Part shown: one piece after another, positions 6,485 through 15,028 of the stretch
How positions within the stretch are numbered: the first letter of the stretch is position 1
Layout: every line of letters begins with the position of its first letter
Position numbers and translations under genes: made by a program
Source of the DNA: CAVPPA01 sp050730755
Lineage (GTDB): Bacteria > Patescibacteriota > Saccharimonadia > Saccharimonadales > UBA4665
Reading direction: 5' to 3'
Assembly: GCA_050730755.1 (NCBI GenBank)
Contig: JBOHNR010000011.1
Location: 1 to 28,758, forward strand
Length of the DNA: 28,758 nucleotides
Notes under the pieces: model-generated
Seen by the model: only the letters and a program-made list of their open reading frames with translations
What the model was told of the DNA's origin: nothing
Database searches by the model: none

Positions 6485-9397
6485 CTAGGCTTTCTCAACC
6501 GAGATTTCCAGTCTATGTCCTTCAATGTCCAACTCTTTACTGTAAACTTGCCCAGTGCTGGCTGGTCCCTCAACGGCTAGAATCTCACGGTACAGCTGGT
6601 CCTTAAAAGACTTAATGGCTTCGGCGACAATTTTATCTTTAGCAAAAAGAGCTAGTTCTACCTCCTGGCCTTTGGTGCCAACGCTTAGCCGGATACGGTC
6701 ACTGACCTCAAAGCCCGCTTCCTTTCTGAGACTTTGAATTTGACGAATTAATTCACGGATTAAACCTTCACTTTTAAGCTCAGGCGTTATGTTCGTATCT
6801 AGTGTGACTTCGTTACCCCATGTTACAGCCTTAACGTTCAATTCTTCGGCTATTATCGCTTTATAGTGCTCAGGAAGCTCGGGAACTTCAGCCAGCGCTA
6901 ATGGCTGGCGCACCTTTATTCTAACTGCTGCCCGTTGAGCTAAGCCGATGGTGATATATTGCCGCGCCAGGTTCATGTCATCAAGCAGTTGTTGGTTAAT
7001 TTTCCCTGCTTTTGGCCAATCACTCAGGTGAACTGAGACTGGTAGAGTAGTCTCTTGGATAAGCTGCCGCCATATATAGTCCGTCAGGAAGGGTGCGAAC
7101 GGCGCCAAAAGCTGACAGAGTCTAAGCAAGGTGTAATGAAGCGTTTCGTAGGCGTTTTGCTTATCAATATCATTTTCGCTCTTCCAAAAACGCCGGCGGG
7201 ATCGGCGAACGAACCAATTGCTCAAATCATCAAGCAAATCGGCAAGCGGACGCGCTGCTTTATCAAGCCTATAGCTATCCAAAGCTTCAGTCACCTGTTT
7301 AATCGCTCCGTTCAGCCTGGATATCATCCATTGGTCGAGTACGCTGTCACTCTGCGGCTCAGCTAGCGGTCGAGTCGGCTGCCAATTATCAACGTCAGCA
7401 TACAATTTGTAAAAACTATAGCTGTTATACAGTGTCATAAAGACCTTGCGCTGGGTATCTCTTAGATAGTCAACGCTAAAACGGACGTCTTCGCCGTTAA
7501 CAATCGGGCTGCTGGCCATAAAAAAGCGCAGCGTATCAACCCCGAATTGATCGAATACCTCATCCATTGGCGCGTAGTTTTTCTTACGCTTTGATAACTT
7601 CTCGCCATCGGCCGCTACAATCCAGCCGCTACAAATTACATTTAAAAAAGCCGGCTTATCAAAAAGGACGGTTGCTAAAACATGCAAGGTATAAAACCAG
7701 CCGCGGGTTTGGTCGATGGCTTCGGCCACAAAGGTAGCCGGGTAACGCTCGGTCCAGTTATTTTTATTCTCAAAAGGATAATGGTCCTGGGCATATGGCA
7801 TTGAACCCGATTCAAACCAGCAATCAAAAACTTCAGCTATTCGATGGGCTATTTTGCCAGAATCCGTTGTTATTTCGACATTATCTATGTACGGTCTATG
7901 TAAATCGGCAACAGAATCCAGATTAACTGCTCGATCTTTTAGTTCTGCAAGACTACCGATAACCACAATTTCGCCGTCTTCGGTCTCCCAAACCGGAATT
8001 GGCGCGCCCCAAAAGCGGTTTCGGCTGATTGACCAGTCACGGGCATTTTCTAGCCACTTGCCAAAACGCCCGTCTCTTATATGCTCAGGCACCCAATTAA
8101 TCTTCTGGTTATTGCTAACTAACGAGTCACGCAGTGACGCTACCTTAATCATCCAAGCATTCGTGGCGTAGTAAAGCAGCGGCGTATCACAGCGCCAGCA
8201 AAAAGGATAAGTATGCTTGATCGTTTCGACAGCATAAACCCGGTTATGGCGCGTTAAATACTCGATGATCTTGGCATCAGCTTTTTTAAAGAAAGTTCCT
8301 TCAATGTCAGCCGGTAAACCTACACCGGTGACTACTTTGCCAAAGTCATCGATCGTCAAAAGAATCGGCAGTTCATGATCATTACCAAACTGAAGGTCAT
8401 CTTCGCCAAAAGCCGGCGCGACGTGAAGTACGCCTGAGCCTTCCTCGATACTAACGAACTCAGCTGGCCAGACACGATATAAGTTAACCGTATTGGCGTA
8501 CTCACTAAGATTAGTCAGTTTAAATAGTGGTTCATAGCTAAGACCGACTAATTCAACACCCTTCACTTCTTTAGAGATATGGTAAGACTTAGCATTCAGG
8601 CTGCTTAGTCTATCACGGGCCAGGATAAGAGTTTCTGTTTGATCATCGTCATCTTTAAGCTCGACATAGACATAACTGGCTTTAGGATTGACGGCCACAG
8701 CTGCGTTACCCGGTAAACTCCAAGGCGTGGTCGTCCAAGCCAGTAAAGAAGCTTCCTGGCCAACAATTTTAAACTTAATAAAAAGACTTGGATCTTCGAC
8801 GTCATCTTGATAGCCTTGGTTAAGCTCAAAGTTACTCAGTGGCGTGGCGCAGCGCGGGCAATATGGCGTTGAGCGGAAAGCTTTATAGACTAGTTCCTTC
8901 TCGTAAATGGTCTTAAAAACCCACCAAACGCTTTCTATGTAGGCCTCGTCAAAAGTGGCGTAGGTCTTTGAATAGTCTGCCCATCGACCAACCCGTCGGA
9001 ACATATCTTCCCAGACATCTTGATAGCGAAAGACAGACTCCCGGCACTCGGTATTAAACTTATCTATACCGTAAGCCACTATATCCTGCTTACCTCTAAA
9101 CTGGTGCTCTTTTTCAATTGCGTACTCGACCGGTAAGCCGTGTGTATCCCAGCCAACGCGACGAGGCACGTAGTAACCCTGCATCGTCTTATAACGTGTT
9201 ACGGCATCTTTAATAGTTGTTTGAACAAAATGCCCATAATGCGGTAAGCCGTTAGCAAATGGCGGTCCGTCGTAGAAACTAAACAGTTCCCTGCCTTGTC
9301 GGTTTTCGAGACTTTTTTCAAAGGTTTTTTCCTTTTCCCAGGTCTTTAAGATGTCTTCTTCAAGCCTAGCTAAAAAATGTTTCTGTGGTTCCGCCAC
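6485..9397 (-). CDS. ileS: Isoleucyl-tRNA synthetase, type 2 (eukaryote-like)
   Basis: This class Ia synthetase of 970 aa charges tRNA-Ile. The HIGH motif is PHYGH (residues 52-56), followed by a WDTHGLPVEY segment. The KMSKS motif is KLSKRKKNY near residues 598-606. HYGH and KxSKRKKNY are the signatures of the eukaryotic-type (IleRS2) lineage, a lineage commonly less sensitive to mupirocin; that last point is family knowledge and is not shown here. The editing domain (LAWTTTPWSLPGNAAVAV) begins near residue 220. The anticodon-binding domain occupies the C-terminal third. The start is a GTG at 9395-9397, preceded by AAGGAG with 7 nt spacing (9405-9410). Expression is probably controlled by the T-box leader just upstream. 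Confidence 0.97.
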   Translation of the reverse strand: MAEPQKHFLARLEEDILKTWEKEKTFEKSLENRQGRELFSFYDGPPFANGLPHYGHFVQTTIKDAVTRYKTMQGYYVPRRVGWDTHGLPVEYAIEKEHQFRGKQDIVAYGIDKFNTECRESVFRYQDVWEDMFRRVGRWADYSKTYATFDEAYIESVWWVFKTIYEKELVYKAFRSTPYCPRCATPLSNFELNQGYQDDVEDPSLFIKFKIVGQEASLLAWTTTPWSLPGNAAVAVNPKASYVYVELKDDDDQTETLILARDRLSSLNAKSYHISKEVKGVELVGLSYEPLFKLTNLSEYANTVNLYRVWPAEFVSIEEGSGVLHVAPAFGEDDLQFGNDHELPILLTIDDFGKVVTGVGLPADIEGTFFKKADAKIIEYLTRHNRVYAVETIKHTYPFCWRCDTPLLYYATNAWMIKVASLRDSLVSNNQKINWVPEHIRDGRFGKWLENARDWSISRNRFWGAPIPVWETEDGEIVVIGSLAELKDRAVNLDSVADLHRPYIDNVEITTDSGKIAHRIAEVFDCWFESGSMPYAQDHYPFENKNNWTERYPATFVAEAIDQTRGWFYTLHVLATVLFDKPAFLNVICSGWIVAADGEKLSKRKKNYAPMDEVFDQFGVDTLRFFMASSPIVNGEDVRFSVDYLRDTQRKVFMTLYNSYSFYKLYADVDNWQPTRPLAEPQSDSVLDQWMISRLNGAIKQVTEALDSYRLDKAARPLADLLDDLSNWFVRRSRRRFWKSENDIDKQNAYETLHYTLLRLCQLLAPFAPFLTDYIWRQLIQETTLPVSVHLSDWPKAGKINQQLLDDMNLARQYITIGLAQRAAVRIKVRQPLALAEVPELPEHYKAIIAEELNVKAVTWGNEVTLDTNITPELKSEGLIRELIRQIQSLRKEAGFEVSDRIRLSVGTKGQEVELALFAKDKIVAEAIKSFKDQLYREILAVEGPASTGQVYSKELDIEGHRLEISVEKA

Positions 9398-9410
9398 TTA
9401 ATGTCTCCTT

Positions 9411-9672
9411 AAAAAAATAAATACCCCTTTTAAATACTGGAACCTATTAATTTAGGCGGTACCATCCAGTTTCTAAAAGAGGTGATTCTTTTAGCACTTA
9501 TTCAATAGCTATGACGGGCCCCCCGTCGGAATCTACTAAGGTTATTACCTTTTCTTTCCGCCGCTAAACGGTTGATGGCCGTTTCTTCGCCCTAATCTAT
9601 AGAAGCGAAACGCGTTATATCTTCAATCTAACGCTTGTACTATAACTCAAGAGATGATTCACTGCAACGTCG
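9411..9672 (-). promoter_or_regulatory. T-box riboswitch leader of ileS
   Basis: The minus-strand RNA upstream of ileS holds a near-perfect T-box antiterminator. Arm ACUGGA (9465-9470) pairs with UCCAGU (9436-9441). The 7-nt bulge UGGUACC (9458-9464) matches the family UGGNACC. Above it, GCCUA (9453-9457) pairs with UAGGU (9442-9446) around an AAUUAA loop. The bulge UGGU is complementary to the ACCA end of an uncharged tRNA with discriminator A, as in tRNA-Ile. Upstream are several hairpins, including GCGUUA/UAACGC (9612-9634), that may form a Stem I. The specifier codon is not assigned with confidence; AUU and AUA are available in loops. A U7 run (9411-9417) precedes the ribosome binding site. 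The upstream limit is approximate. Confidence 0.85.
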
Positions 9673-9739
9673 GCAAAACGAAAGCCCGATAAAATAATTA
9701 AAGACTGGCAAGTTAAATATTTACTCTTAAGTCTAGCTC

Positions 9740-10012
9740 TTAGCTCGGGGAATAGGTGTAGTAGGCGACTTCATCCATCAGCGGTAGCATTTCGCCTTGC
9801 CATGATTTCAGGATTGAGCCATCATCACGGAGTGCTAGAACAGCTGGATAACTCATAACGTCATAAAGAGTTGCCATAGCATAGCCGTCCCGGCTGTTAA
9901 CGTCTAAAACCTCTAGTTGCCCAGTATTGTGTCTATTTTGAAAATCACGAATAAAGGACTCTACGCTCCTGGCTTCTTCTGAGTTAGGCCGATAAAGTAT
10001 AAGCACTTTCAT
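9740..10012 (-). CDS. Cysteine-free thioredoxin-fold protein
   Basis: The 90-aa protein has a beta-strand start (MKVLILYRP), a helix, a second strand (LEVLDVNSRDG), and then YDVMSYPAVLALRDDGSILKSWQGE. That last segment, with its Pro at residue 56, matches the cis-Pro loop and beta hairpin of thioredoxin-like folds. There is no cysteine anywhere; the place of the CxxC motif (residues about 9-14) reads PNSEEA. A normal disulfide reductase activity is therefore excluded, and a scaffold or partner-binding role is more likely. It lies 60 bp downstream of the RNR gene on the same strand, which suggests co-expression, though any link to RNR is only inferred. Confidence 0.75.
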   Translation of the reverse strand: MKVLILYRPNSEEARSVESFIRDFQNRHNTGQLEVLDVNSRDGYAMATLYDVMSYPAVLALRDDGSILKSWQGEMLPLMDEVAYYTYSPS

Positions 10013-10072
10013 ATAGTAGAAAGTTTAACATAAGCTAACGGCGGTGCCATAACCGGTTATATTTTTGAAGCT

Positions 10073-12919
10073 TTAGCTGCAGCCGGTCGTTGAACCGCAA
10101 GAAGTACAAACATAACAACTACCCGAGCGTTGGGTCTGGTTGCCACAGTTATAGCAAAGGGGTGCTGTAGCGTCTTGTGAATTAACCTTAACTTTATTAG
10201 CTATTTTTGGGCTCTCTGTCTGAGTAATCTGGGTACTTCCTAGTCCTGGTTCAGGTTCAGTCTCGTCCAAATCTGCCTGATTAGCTCTTTTTAGTCCGTC
10301 ACCTGCCTCTACTAAAAGTTGACCAGCTGCTGATTGGTCGTCAGTTAGCAAGGTGGTCTGAGTTTTAGGTAAATCCTCAATTGAAGCCAAGCCTAACTCT
10401 AGACGATCGTCAAACGCTAAATAGTCTAAGGCCAGTCTACGAAATATATAATCCGTAATTGAGCTGGCGGTTCGGATCTCTTCGTCGTCGGTAATGCCAG
10501 CTGGAGAAAAGCTAGTACTCATCATTGTCCGAACGTAGCTTTTCAGAGGTACACCGTATTGCAAACCGTGACTAACGGCGATGGCAAACGAATCCATTAA
10601 TCCAGACAAGGTCGATCCTTGCTTCGACACGCTAATGAACAATTCGCCAGGCGTACCATCTTCATATTCACCAACCGTAAAGAATCCCTTTAAGTCGGCA
10701 ATATGGAATTTGTAGGTTTTACTATTACGACGTTTGGTCAGTAATCGGCGCATGGCACCCCTTACGACAATTCGATTATCAGTTGTCGCGTTTATTGGTC
10801 CGGCCACTGCCGGTGTGATTGGAGCCTGGCTAGCACCTCCTTTTTTAGCCATCGAAAGCGGTTGGGCAACTTTACAATTATCGCGGTATATAGCGACGGC
10901 TTTTAAACCCATCTTCCAAGCGTCAATGTGAAGCTGTTCAATGTTCTCGACGGTAACGTCTTCTGGCATGTTGACTGTCTTGCTAATAGCGCCTGATAAG
11001 AAAGGCTGGACAGCAGCCATCATTTTGACATGACCGAGGTAATGTATAGCGTTGTCGCCCATTGAACAGGCGAAAACTGCTTCATGTTCTTTTTTAAGGT
11101 GTGGCGCACCAAGGATAGTTTTTTCTATATCAATGTAGTTAATGATATCTTCAACCTGCGATTGGTCATAACCGAGTGCCATTAAGGCGCGCGGTACGGT
11201 TTGATTAACAATACTCATTGTTCCACCGCCAACTAGCTTCTTAACCTTCACCAGGCCAAGGTCTGGCTCGATACCGGTTGTATCGCAGTCCATCATCAAG
11301 CCGATAGTTCCTGTCGGGGCTAACAGCGTCGCTTGTGAATTACGAACGCCATAGCGCTCGCCAAGTTCTACTGCCGTATCCCAGACGTTCGCTGCTGCGC
11401 TTAGAAGCTCCTCAGACACTAAACTGGCATCGATTTGTGATACCTCCTCACGATGCATTTGAAGCACGTTAAGCATGGCTTCACGATCTTTTAGAAAGCC
11501 GGTAAACGGACCAACCATATGAGCAATCCTAGAACTAGTGGCGTAAGCATGACCGGTCATAAGTGCTGTTATGGCAGCTGCTTGAGCACGGCCTTCATCG
11601 GAGTCATAAGGTAAACCCTGGGCCATCAGGAGGGCCCCGAGATTGGCGTATCCAAGACCAAGTTCACGATATGCTCGCGCATTTTTAGTAATTTTTTCAG
11701 TTGGATATTCTGAGTAACCAACCAAAATTTCCTGAGCTGTTATAACTAGCTCGACTGTATGTTTAAAGGCCTCAATATCAAAGGTGTTATCTTCTTTTAA
11801 ATATTTAAGCAAATTAATGCTAGCAAGATTACAGGCTGAATTGTCTAGGTGCATATATTCACTGCATGGATTACTAGCGTTAATTCTGCCGGCATTCGGT
11901 GATGTGTGCCATTTGTTGATAGTGCTATCGAACTGCATACCTGGGTCTGCACACTCCCAAGCAGCTTCAGCGATCTGGCGAAATAAGTAACGGGCCTTAA
12001 CAGTTTTACTAACTTTGCCTGTAACTACTGCTTTTAAATCCCAATCTCCGTCACTAATAACCGCTTTCATAAAGTCGTCAGTAACACGCACTGAGTTATT
12101 GGCATTTTGATACTGCACACTGAACGAATCTTTCCCATCCAAAGTCATATCAAAGCCGGACGTTTCGAGAGCTCGGGCTTTACGCTCTTCAAGTGCTTTA
12201 CACCAAATAAATTGTTCTATGTCTAAGTGATTATCATTCAAAATAACCATCTTGGCAGCTCGTCGAGTTTTGCCGCCGCTTTTTATGGCTCCGGCAGATG
12301 AATCGGCACCGCGCATAAAACTAAGTGGACCCGAAGCCGTTCCGGCACTTTTACCAAGCATTTCCATAGAGCCTCGGATTGGGCTTAAATTAATGCCCGC
12401 GCCAGAGCCACCCTTAAAGATCATACCCTCTTCTACATACCAATTTAGAATTGACGGCATATTATCTTCCACACTCAAAATAAAGCAAGCACTGGCTTGC
12501 TGAGATCGATTTGACGCTCCTATATTGAACCAAACTGGAGAATTAAAAGATGCTCGTTGAGTTGCTAATACAAACTTGAGTTCTTCCCGAAAATCTTCAG
12601 TTTCAGTATCAGACTCAAAATAACCTTCCTGGGCTCCTTGCTTTGTTATGGTATCGACGACTCGATTGATAAGTTGTTTAAGTGACCATTCTCGATCTGT
12701 TGTATTAGGGGTGCCCGTGAAGTACTTCTGGGCCACAATATTAATGGCGTTAAGTGACCAACCAGCCGGAAACTCAACGTCTTTTTGCTCAAATACGGGT
12801 TTTTCAGTCATCGGATTCTTAATAACCGAATCACTTTTAACCCACTTAAGTTGGTTATAGCCTTTAGTTTGCGGCCGAGTAAACAAACGCCTGATACCTA
12901 GGCTTGTAGCTTGACTCAT
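10073..12919 (-). CDS. nrdJ: Adenosylcobalamin-dependent (class II) ribonucleoside-diphosphate reductase
   Basis: The 948-aa enzyme reduces ribonucleotides to deoxyribonucleotides. The active site NPCSE is at residues 350-354 (Asn350, radical Cys352, Glu354). The reducing pair is probably Cys145 (QQASACF) and Cys363 (NSACNLASINL). LAPTGTIGLMMDCDTTGIEP is the conserved loop of the B12-dependent NrdJ family. A TSCPD-like domain spans about residues 725-830. The C-terminus (about 920-948) has CYNCG, CYVC, CTSCG and a final Cys, typical of the zinc-ribbon and shuttle-cysteine tail. No small-subunit gene (nrdB) is nearby, as expected for class II. It follows nrdR by 150 bp. The ATG has GAGG about 5 nt upstream. 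The cobalamin need implies import, because no B12 genes are seen here. Confidence 0.93.
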   Translation of the reverse strand: MSQATSLGIRRLFTRPQTKGYNQLKWVKSDSVIKNPMTEKPVFEQKDVEFPAGWSLNAINIVAQKYFTGTPNTTDREWSLKQLINRVVDTITKQGAQEGYFESDTETEDFREELKFVLATQRASFNSPVWFNIGASNRSQQASACFILSVEDNMPSILNWYVEEGMIFKGGSGAGINLSPIRGSMEMLGKSAGTASGPLSFMRGADSSAGAIKSGGKTRRAAKMVILNDNHLDIEQFIWCKALEERKARALETSGFDMTLDGKDSFSVQYQNANNSVRVTDDFMKAVISDGDWDLKAVVTGKVSKTVKARYLFRQIAEAAWECADPGMQFDSTINKWHTSPNAGRINASNPCSEYMHLDNSACNLASINLLKYLKEDNTFDIEAFKHTVELVITAQEILVGYSEYPTEKITKNARAYRELGLGYANLGALLMAQGLPYDSDEGRAQAAAITALMTGHAYATSSRIAHMVGPFTGFLKDREAMLNVLQMHREEVSQIDASLVSEELLSAAANVWDTAVELGERYGVRNSQATLLAPTGTIGLMMDCDTTGIEPDLGLVKVKKLVGGGTMSIVNQTVPRALMALGYDQSQVEDIINYIDIEKTILGAPHLKKEHEAVFACSMGDNAIHYLGHVKMMAAVQPFLSGAISKTVNMPEDVTVENIEQLHIDAWKMGLKAVAIYRDNCKVAQPLSMAKKGGASQAPITPAVAGPINATTDNRIVVRGAMRRLLTKRRNSKTYKFHIADLKGFFTVGEYEDGTPGELFISVSKQGSTLSGLMDSFAIAVSHGLQYGVPLKSYVRTMMSTSFSPAGITDDEEIRTASSITDYIFRRLALDYLAFDDRLELGLASIEDLPKTQTTLLTDDQSAAGQLLVEAGDGLKRANQADLDETEPEPGLGSTQITQTESPKIANKVKVNSQDATAPLCYNCGNQTQRSGSCYVCTSCGSTTGCS

Positions 12920-13069
12920 TTCATCCTCACTTTTTTAATTATTTATTATTTTTATTTAGAGTCCCTGTCGATAGCTGCTCTCATCTTACTAGCGACTGAG
13001 CTCCATGCGAATTTCGTTGCTTCTGGTGACTCTCGCATCCACGACAAAATTCGGATGGAACCGTCAAGA

Positions 13070-13552
13070 CTAGGTCTTCTTGACAAGCCTTTTGGCTTCG
13101 CGTTGTTGCTTAATATTAGTAAGCTCCTTCTCAAACCCAGTTATATCTTTGAACCTCCTGTAAACACTTGCAAAACGAACATAGGCTACTTCGTTTATCA
13201 ATGCCAGCCTTTCCATAATTAATTCACCTATTTTCGTGGTTTTAATCTCGGAATCACCGCTCGAATATAGACAATCTTCGATGTCTGCCACAAGACGTTC
13301 GATCTGCACGCCGCTAACTGAAGTCTTCTCAGTAGCTCTATAGAGACCGGCCATCAACTTGTTGCGATTAAATAGTTCTCGTGTTCCATCATTTTTAACT
13401 ACTACAAGTTGTGGGCGCTCTATCCTTTCATAGGTCGTGAAACGATAGTTGCAATCGGGACATAACCGCCTACGGCGAATTGATTGGCCATCTGCGACAT
13501 CCCGAGACTCAATGACTTTTGTGTCAACTTGCTGGCAACGGTTGCATTTCAT
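13070..13552 (-). CDS. nrdR: Transcriptional repressor NrdR
   Basis: The 160-aa protein starts with a zinc ribbon (Cys3, Cys6, Cys31, Cys34) and the conserved SRRRRLCPDC-like segment IRRRRLCPDCNYRFTTYE. An ATP-cone domain follows (about residues 48-138), with VVKNDGTRELFNRNKL at its start. Length and order match the NrdR family, which senses ATP/dATP and represses RNR genes. Its position directly upstream of the class II RNR gene, behind two NrdR-box-like sites, suggests an autoregulated nrdR-nrdJ operon. A good ribosome binding site (AAGGAG, about 6 nt before the ATG) fixes the start. Confidence 0.97.
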   Translation of the reverse strand: MKCNRCQQVDTKVIESRDVADGQSIRRRRLCPDCNYRFTTYERIERPQLVVVKNDGTRELFNRNKLMAGLYRATEKTSVSGVQIERLVADIEDCLYSSGDSEIKTTKIGELIMERLALINEVAYVRFASVYRRFKDITGFEKELTNIKQQREAKRLVKKT

Positions 13553-13597
13553 TGCATATCTCCTTTATTCAATAAATATAACGTACGAGTCTATTTT

Positions 13598-13613
13598 TTG
13601 ATATATATAGCGC
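13598..13613 (-). promoter_or_regulatory. NrdR-box-like site 2
   Basis: The minus strand reads GCGCTATATATATCAA. Compared with the family consensus (ACACwATATATwGTGT), the left half and centre match well (C, C, w, ATATAT, w) while the right half is degenerate. Its centre is 33 bp, about three helical turns, from site 1, the kind of phased tandem arrangement known for NrdR. The site assignment is inference. Confidence 0.5.
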
Positions 13614-13624
13614 TCTAATACTCT

Positions 13625-13653
13625 ATGCTAACTCTACCTATAGCGCTTTGCAA
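13625..13653 (-). promoter_or_regulatory. Candidate promoter of nrdR-nrdJ
   Basis: TTGCAA (13648-13653) and TAGCAT (13625-13630) on the minus strand are 17 bp apart. NrdR-box-like site 1 fills the spacer, so bound repressor would block polymerase. Both hexamers are 4 of 6 matches to consensus. Confidence 0.45.
13631..13646 (-). promoter_or_regulatory. NrdR-box-like site 1
   Basis: The minus strand reads GCGCTATAGGTAGAGT, matching the NrdR consensus at the C, C, w, A, T, A, T, w, G and G positions, with a disturbed centre (GG for TA). It shares the AGCGCTATA core with site 2, with which it forms a phased pair. Confidence 0.5.
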
Positions 13654-13663
13654 ATAATTTCTG

Positions 13664-13681
13664 GTGTAATTTATATTACAC
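13664..13681. repeat. Inverted repeat GTGTAAT-ttat-ATTACAC after ftsZ
   Basis: This is a perfect 7-bp inverted repeat with a 4-bp centre, placed between the ftsZ stop (13694) and the nrdR promoter. The dyad is well suited to a dimeric DNA-binding protein. As an RNA hairpin it lacks a U-run, so it is a poor terminator. The arm order (GTGT...ACAC) is opposite to an NrdR box. Confidence 0.5.
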
Positions 13682-13693
13682 ATTTGGCTATTT

Positions 13694-14995
13694 TTATTCT
13701 TGAGAATTGTCTTTCTTGCCTTTTCGTGAAGTGTAGCGTTTCAATCTTCTGACAAAAGACGGCTCTTCGGGCGCTTCACTGCCTGCTTCGTCGCTAGTAG
13801 TCGACTGAGTATTATCACTGTTCGATGCCTCTTCATCCTCAATTGTCCAAATATTTGGCATCGGTTCATCTGATTGCAGGTCAACGGCTTGTCTCTTGTG
13901 CTCTTCTAGGGACATATCCATATTCGAGATCTCAGCTTCCTCGTCGCTCGAAATACCAGTTGTTGTTTCACCAGTTTTAGTTGACTCTTCAGATTCTTCG
14001 TCCCATTTCTGTGATACAGCCTGGCGATTAGCAAAATAGGAAGCATCGAATCCGGTTGCAACGACAGTAACGATCGCTTCACCCTCCAAATCTGGGTTAA
14101 TCGTAGCTCCAAAAATAATATTTGCATCAGGGTCTGCCGCATTGGTAATTGTTTCGGCTGCCGCGTTAATTTCATGCATTGACAGGTCGTTGCCGCCGAT
14201 AACATTGAAAAGAATCCCGCGGGCACCGTCTATGGAAATCTCAAGTAGTGGTGATTCAATTGCTTGTTGAGCAGCTACGACGGCACGGTTTTCGCCGCTA
14301 GCCCGGCCTATGCCCATTAAAGCTGAGCCAGCATTGCTCATAACTGTTTTGACATCGGCAAAATCAAGGTTAATCAAGCCGTGAACAGTAATAAGATCAG
14401 ATATTCCCTGAACGCCTTGTCTTAACACGTCGTCAGCAACCTTAAATGCCTCAATTAGTGGTGTTTGACGATCAATTGTTTGCAATAATCGATCATTAGG
14501 AATGGTTATTAAAGTATCAACCGATTGGCGAAGGTTTTCTATTGCCGTATCAGCATTACGACGTCTTTTTTCGCCTTCAAAAGCAAACGGTTTAGTTGCA
14601 AAACCGACTACCAAGGCTCCATTGTCGCGGGCGCTTTGAGCCACAATATAACCTGCGCCACTACCCGTGCCGCCGCCGGCACCAAGAGTAACAAATACCA
14701 TGTCAGCGCTCATGACCGCCTTTTTTATATCATCTCGCGACTCATCTGCGGCTTTTTCGCCTATAGCCGGATCAGCACCGGCTCCAAGCCCACGTGTAGT
14801 ATCTTTGCCAATGTTCAATTTAACATCAGCTTTAGAGTTACGAAGAGCTTGGGCGTCAGTATTTATGGCTATATATTCGACACCCTCTATGCCCGCCTCA
14901 ACCATACGGTTAATGGCAGCACCTCCGGCTCCGCCAACGCCTACAACTTTAATCTTTGCGAATGTTTCTACGGCTGGTTCTATAACCTGCGGCAT
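13694..14995 (-). CDS. ftsZ: Cell division GTPase FtsZ
   Basis: The 433-aa tubulin homologue polymerises into the division ring. The N-terminal nucleotide-binding loop VVGVGGAGGAAINRM is at about residues 17-32. The tubulin signature GGGTGSG is at 107-113. The T7 loop region (GLINLDFADVKTVM), with its catalytic Asp residues, lies near 205-220. A charged, low-complexity linker (about 335-405) follows. The C-terminal end PSFVRRLKRYTSRKGKK resembles the conserved FtsZ tail peptide that binds FtsA. It lies downstream of ftsA with 129 bp between and has its own promoter. AGGAG stands 13 nt and GGGA 5 nt before the ATG. Confidence 0.98.
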   Translation of the reverse strand: MPQVIEPAVETFAKIKVVGVGGAGGAAINRMVEAGIEGVEYIAINTDAQALRNSKADVKLNIGKDTTRGLGAGADPAIGEKAADESRDDIKKAVMSADMVFVTLGAGGGTGSGAGYIVAQSARDNGALVVGFATKPFAFEGEKRRRNADTAIENLRQSVDTLITIPNDRLLQTIDRQTPLIEAFKVADDVLRQGVQGISDLITVHGLINLDFADVKTVMSNAGSALMGIGRASGENRAVVAAQQAIESPLLEISIDGARGILFNVIGGNDLSMHEINAAAETITNAADPDANIIFGATINPDLEGEAIVTVVATGFDASYFANRQAVSQKWDEESEESTKTGETTTGISSDEEAEISNMDMSLEEHKRQAVDLQSDEPMPNIWTIEDEEASNSDNTQSTTSDEAGSEAPEEPSFVRRLKRYTSRKGKKDNSQE

Positions 14996-15028
14996 GTGTT
15001 CCCTCTACTCCTAAATTTGTATAGCAGT

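Noticed and set aside
12920..13069. Cobalamin riboswitch in the nrdR-nrdJ gap
   Set aside because: The gap is only 150 bp, and no B12-box-like core was seen; only a short CATCC/GGATG stem is visible.
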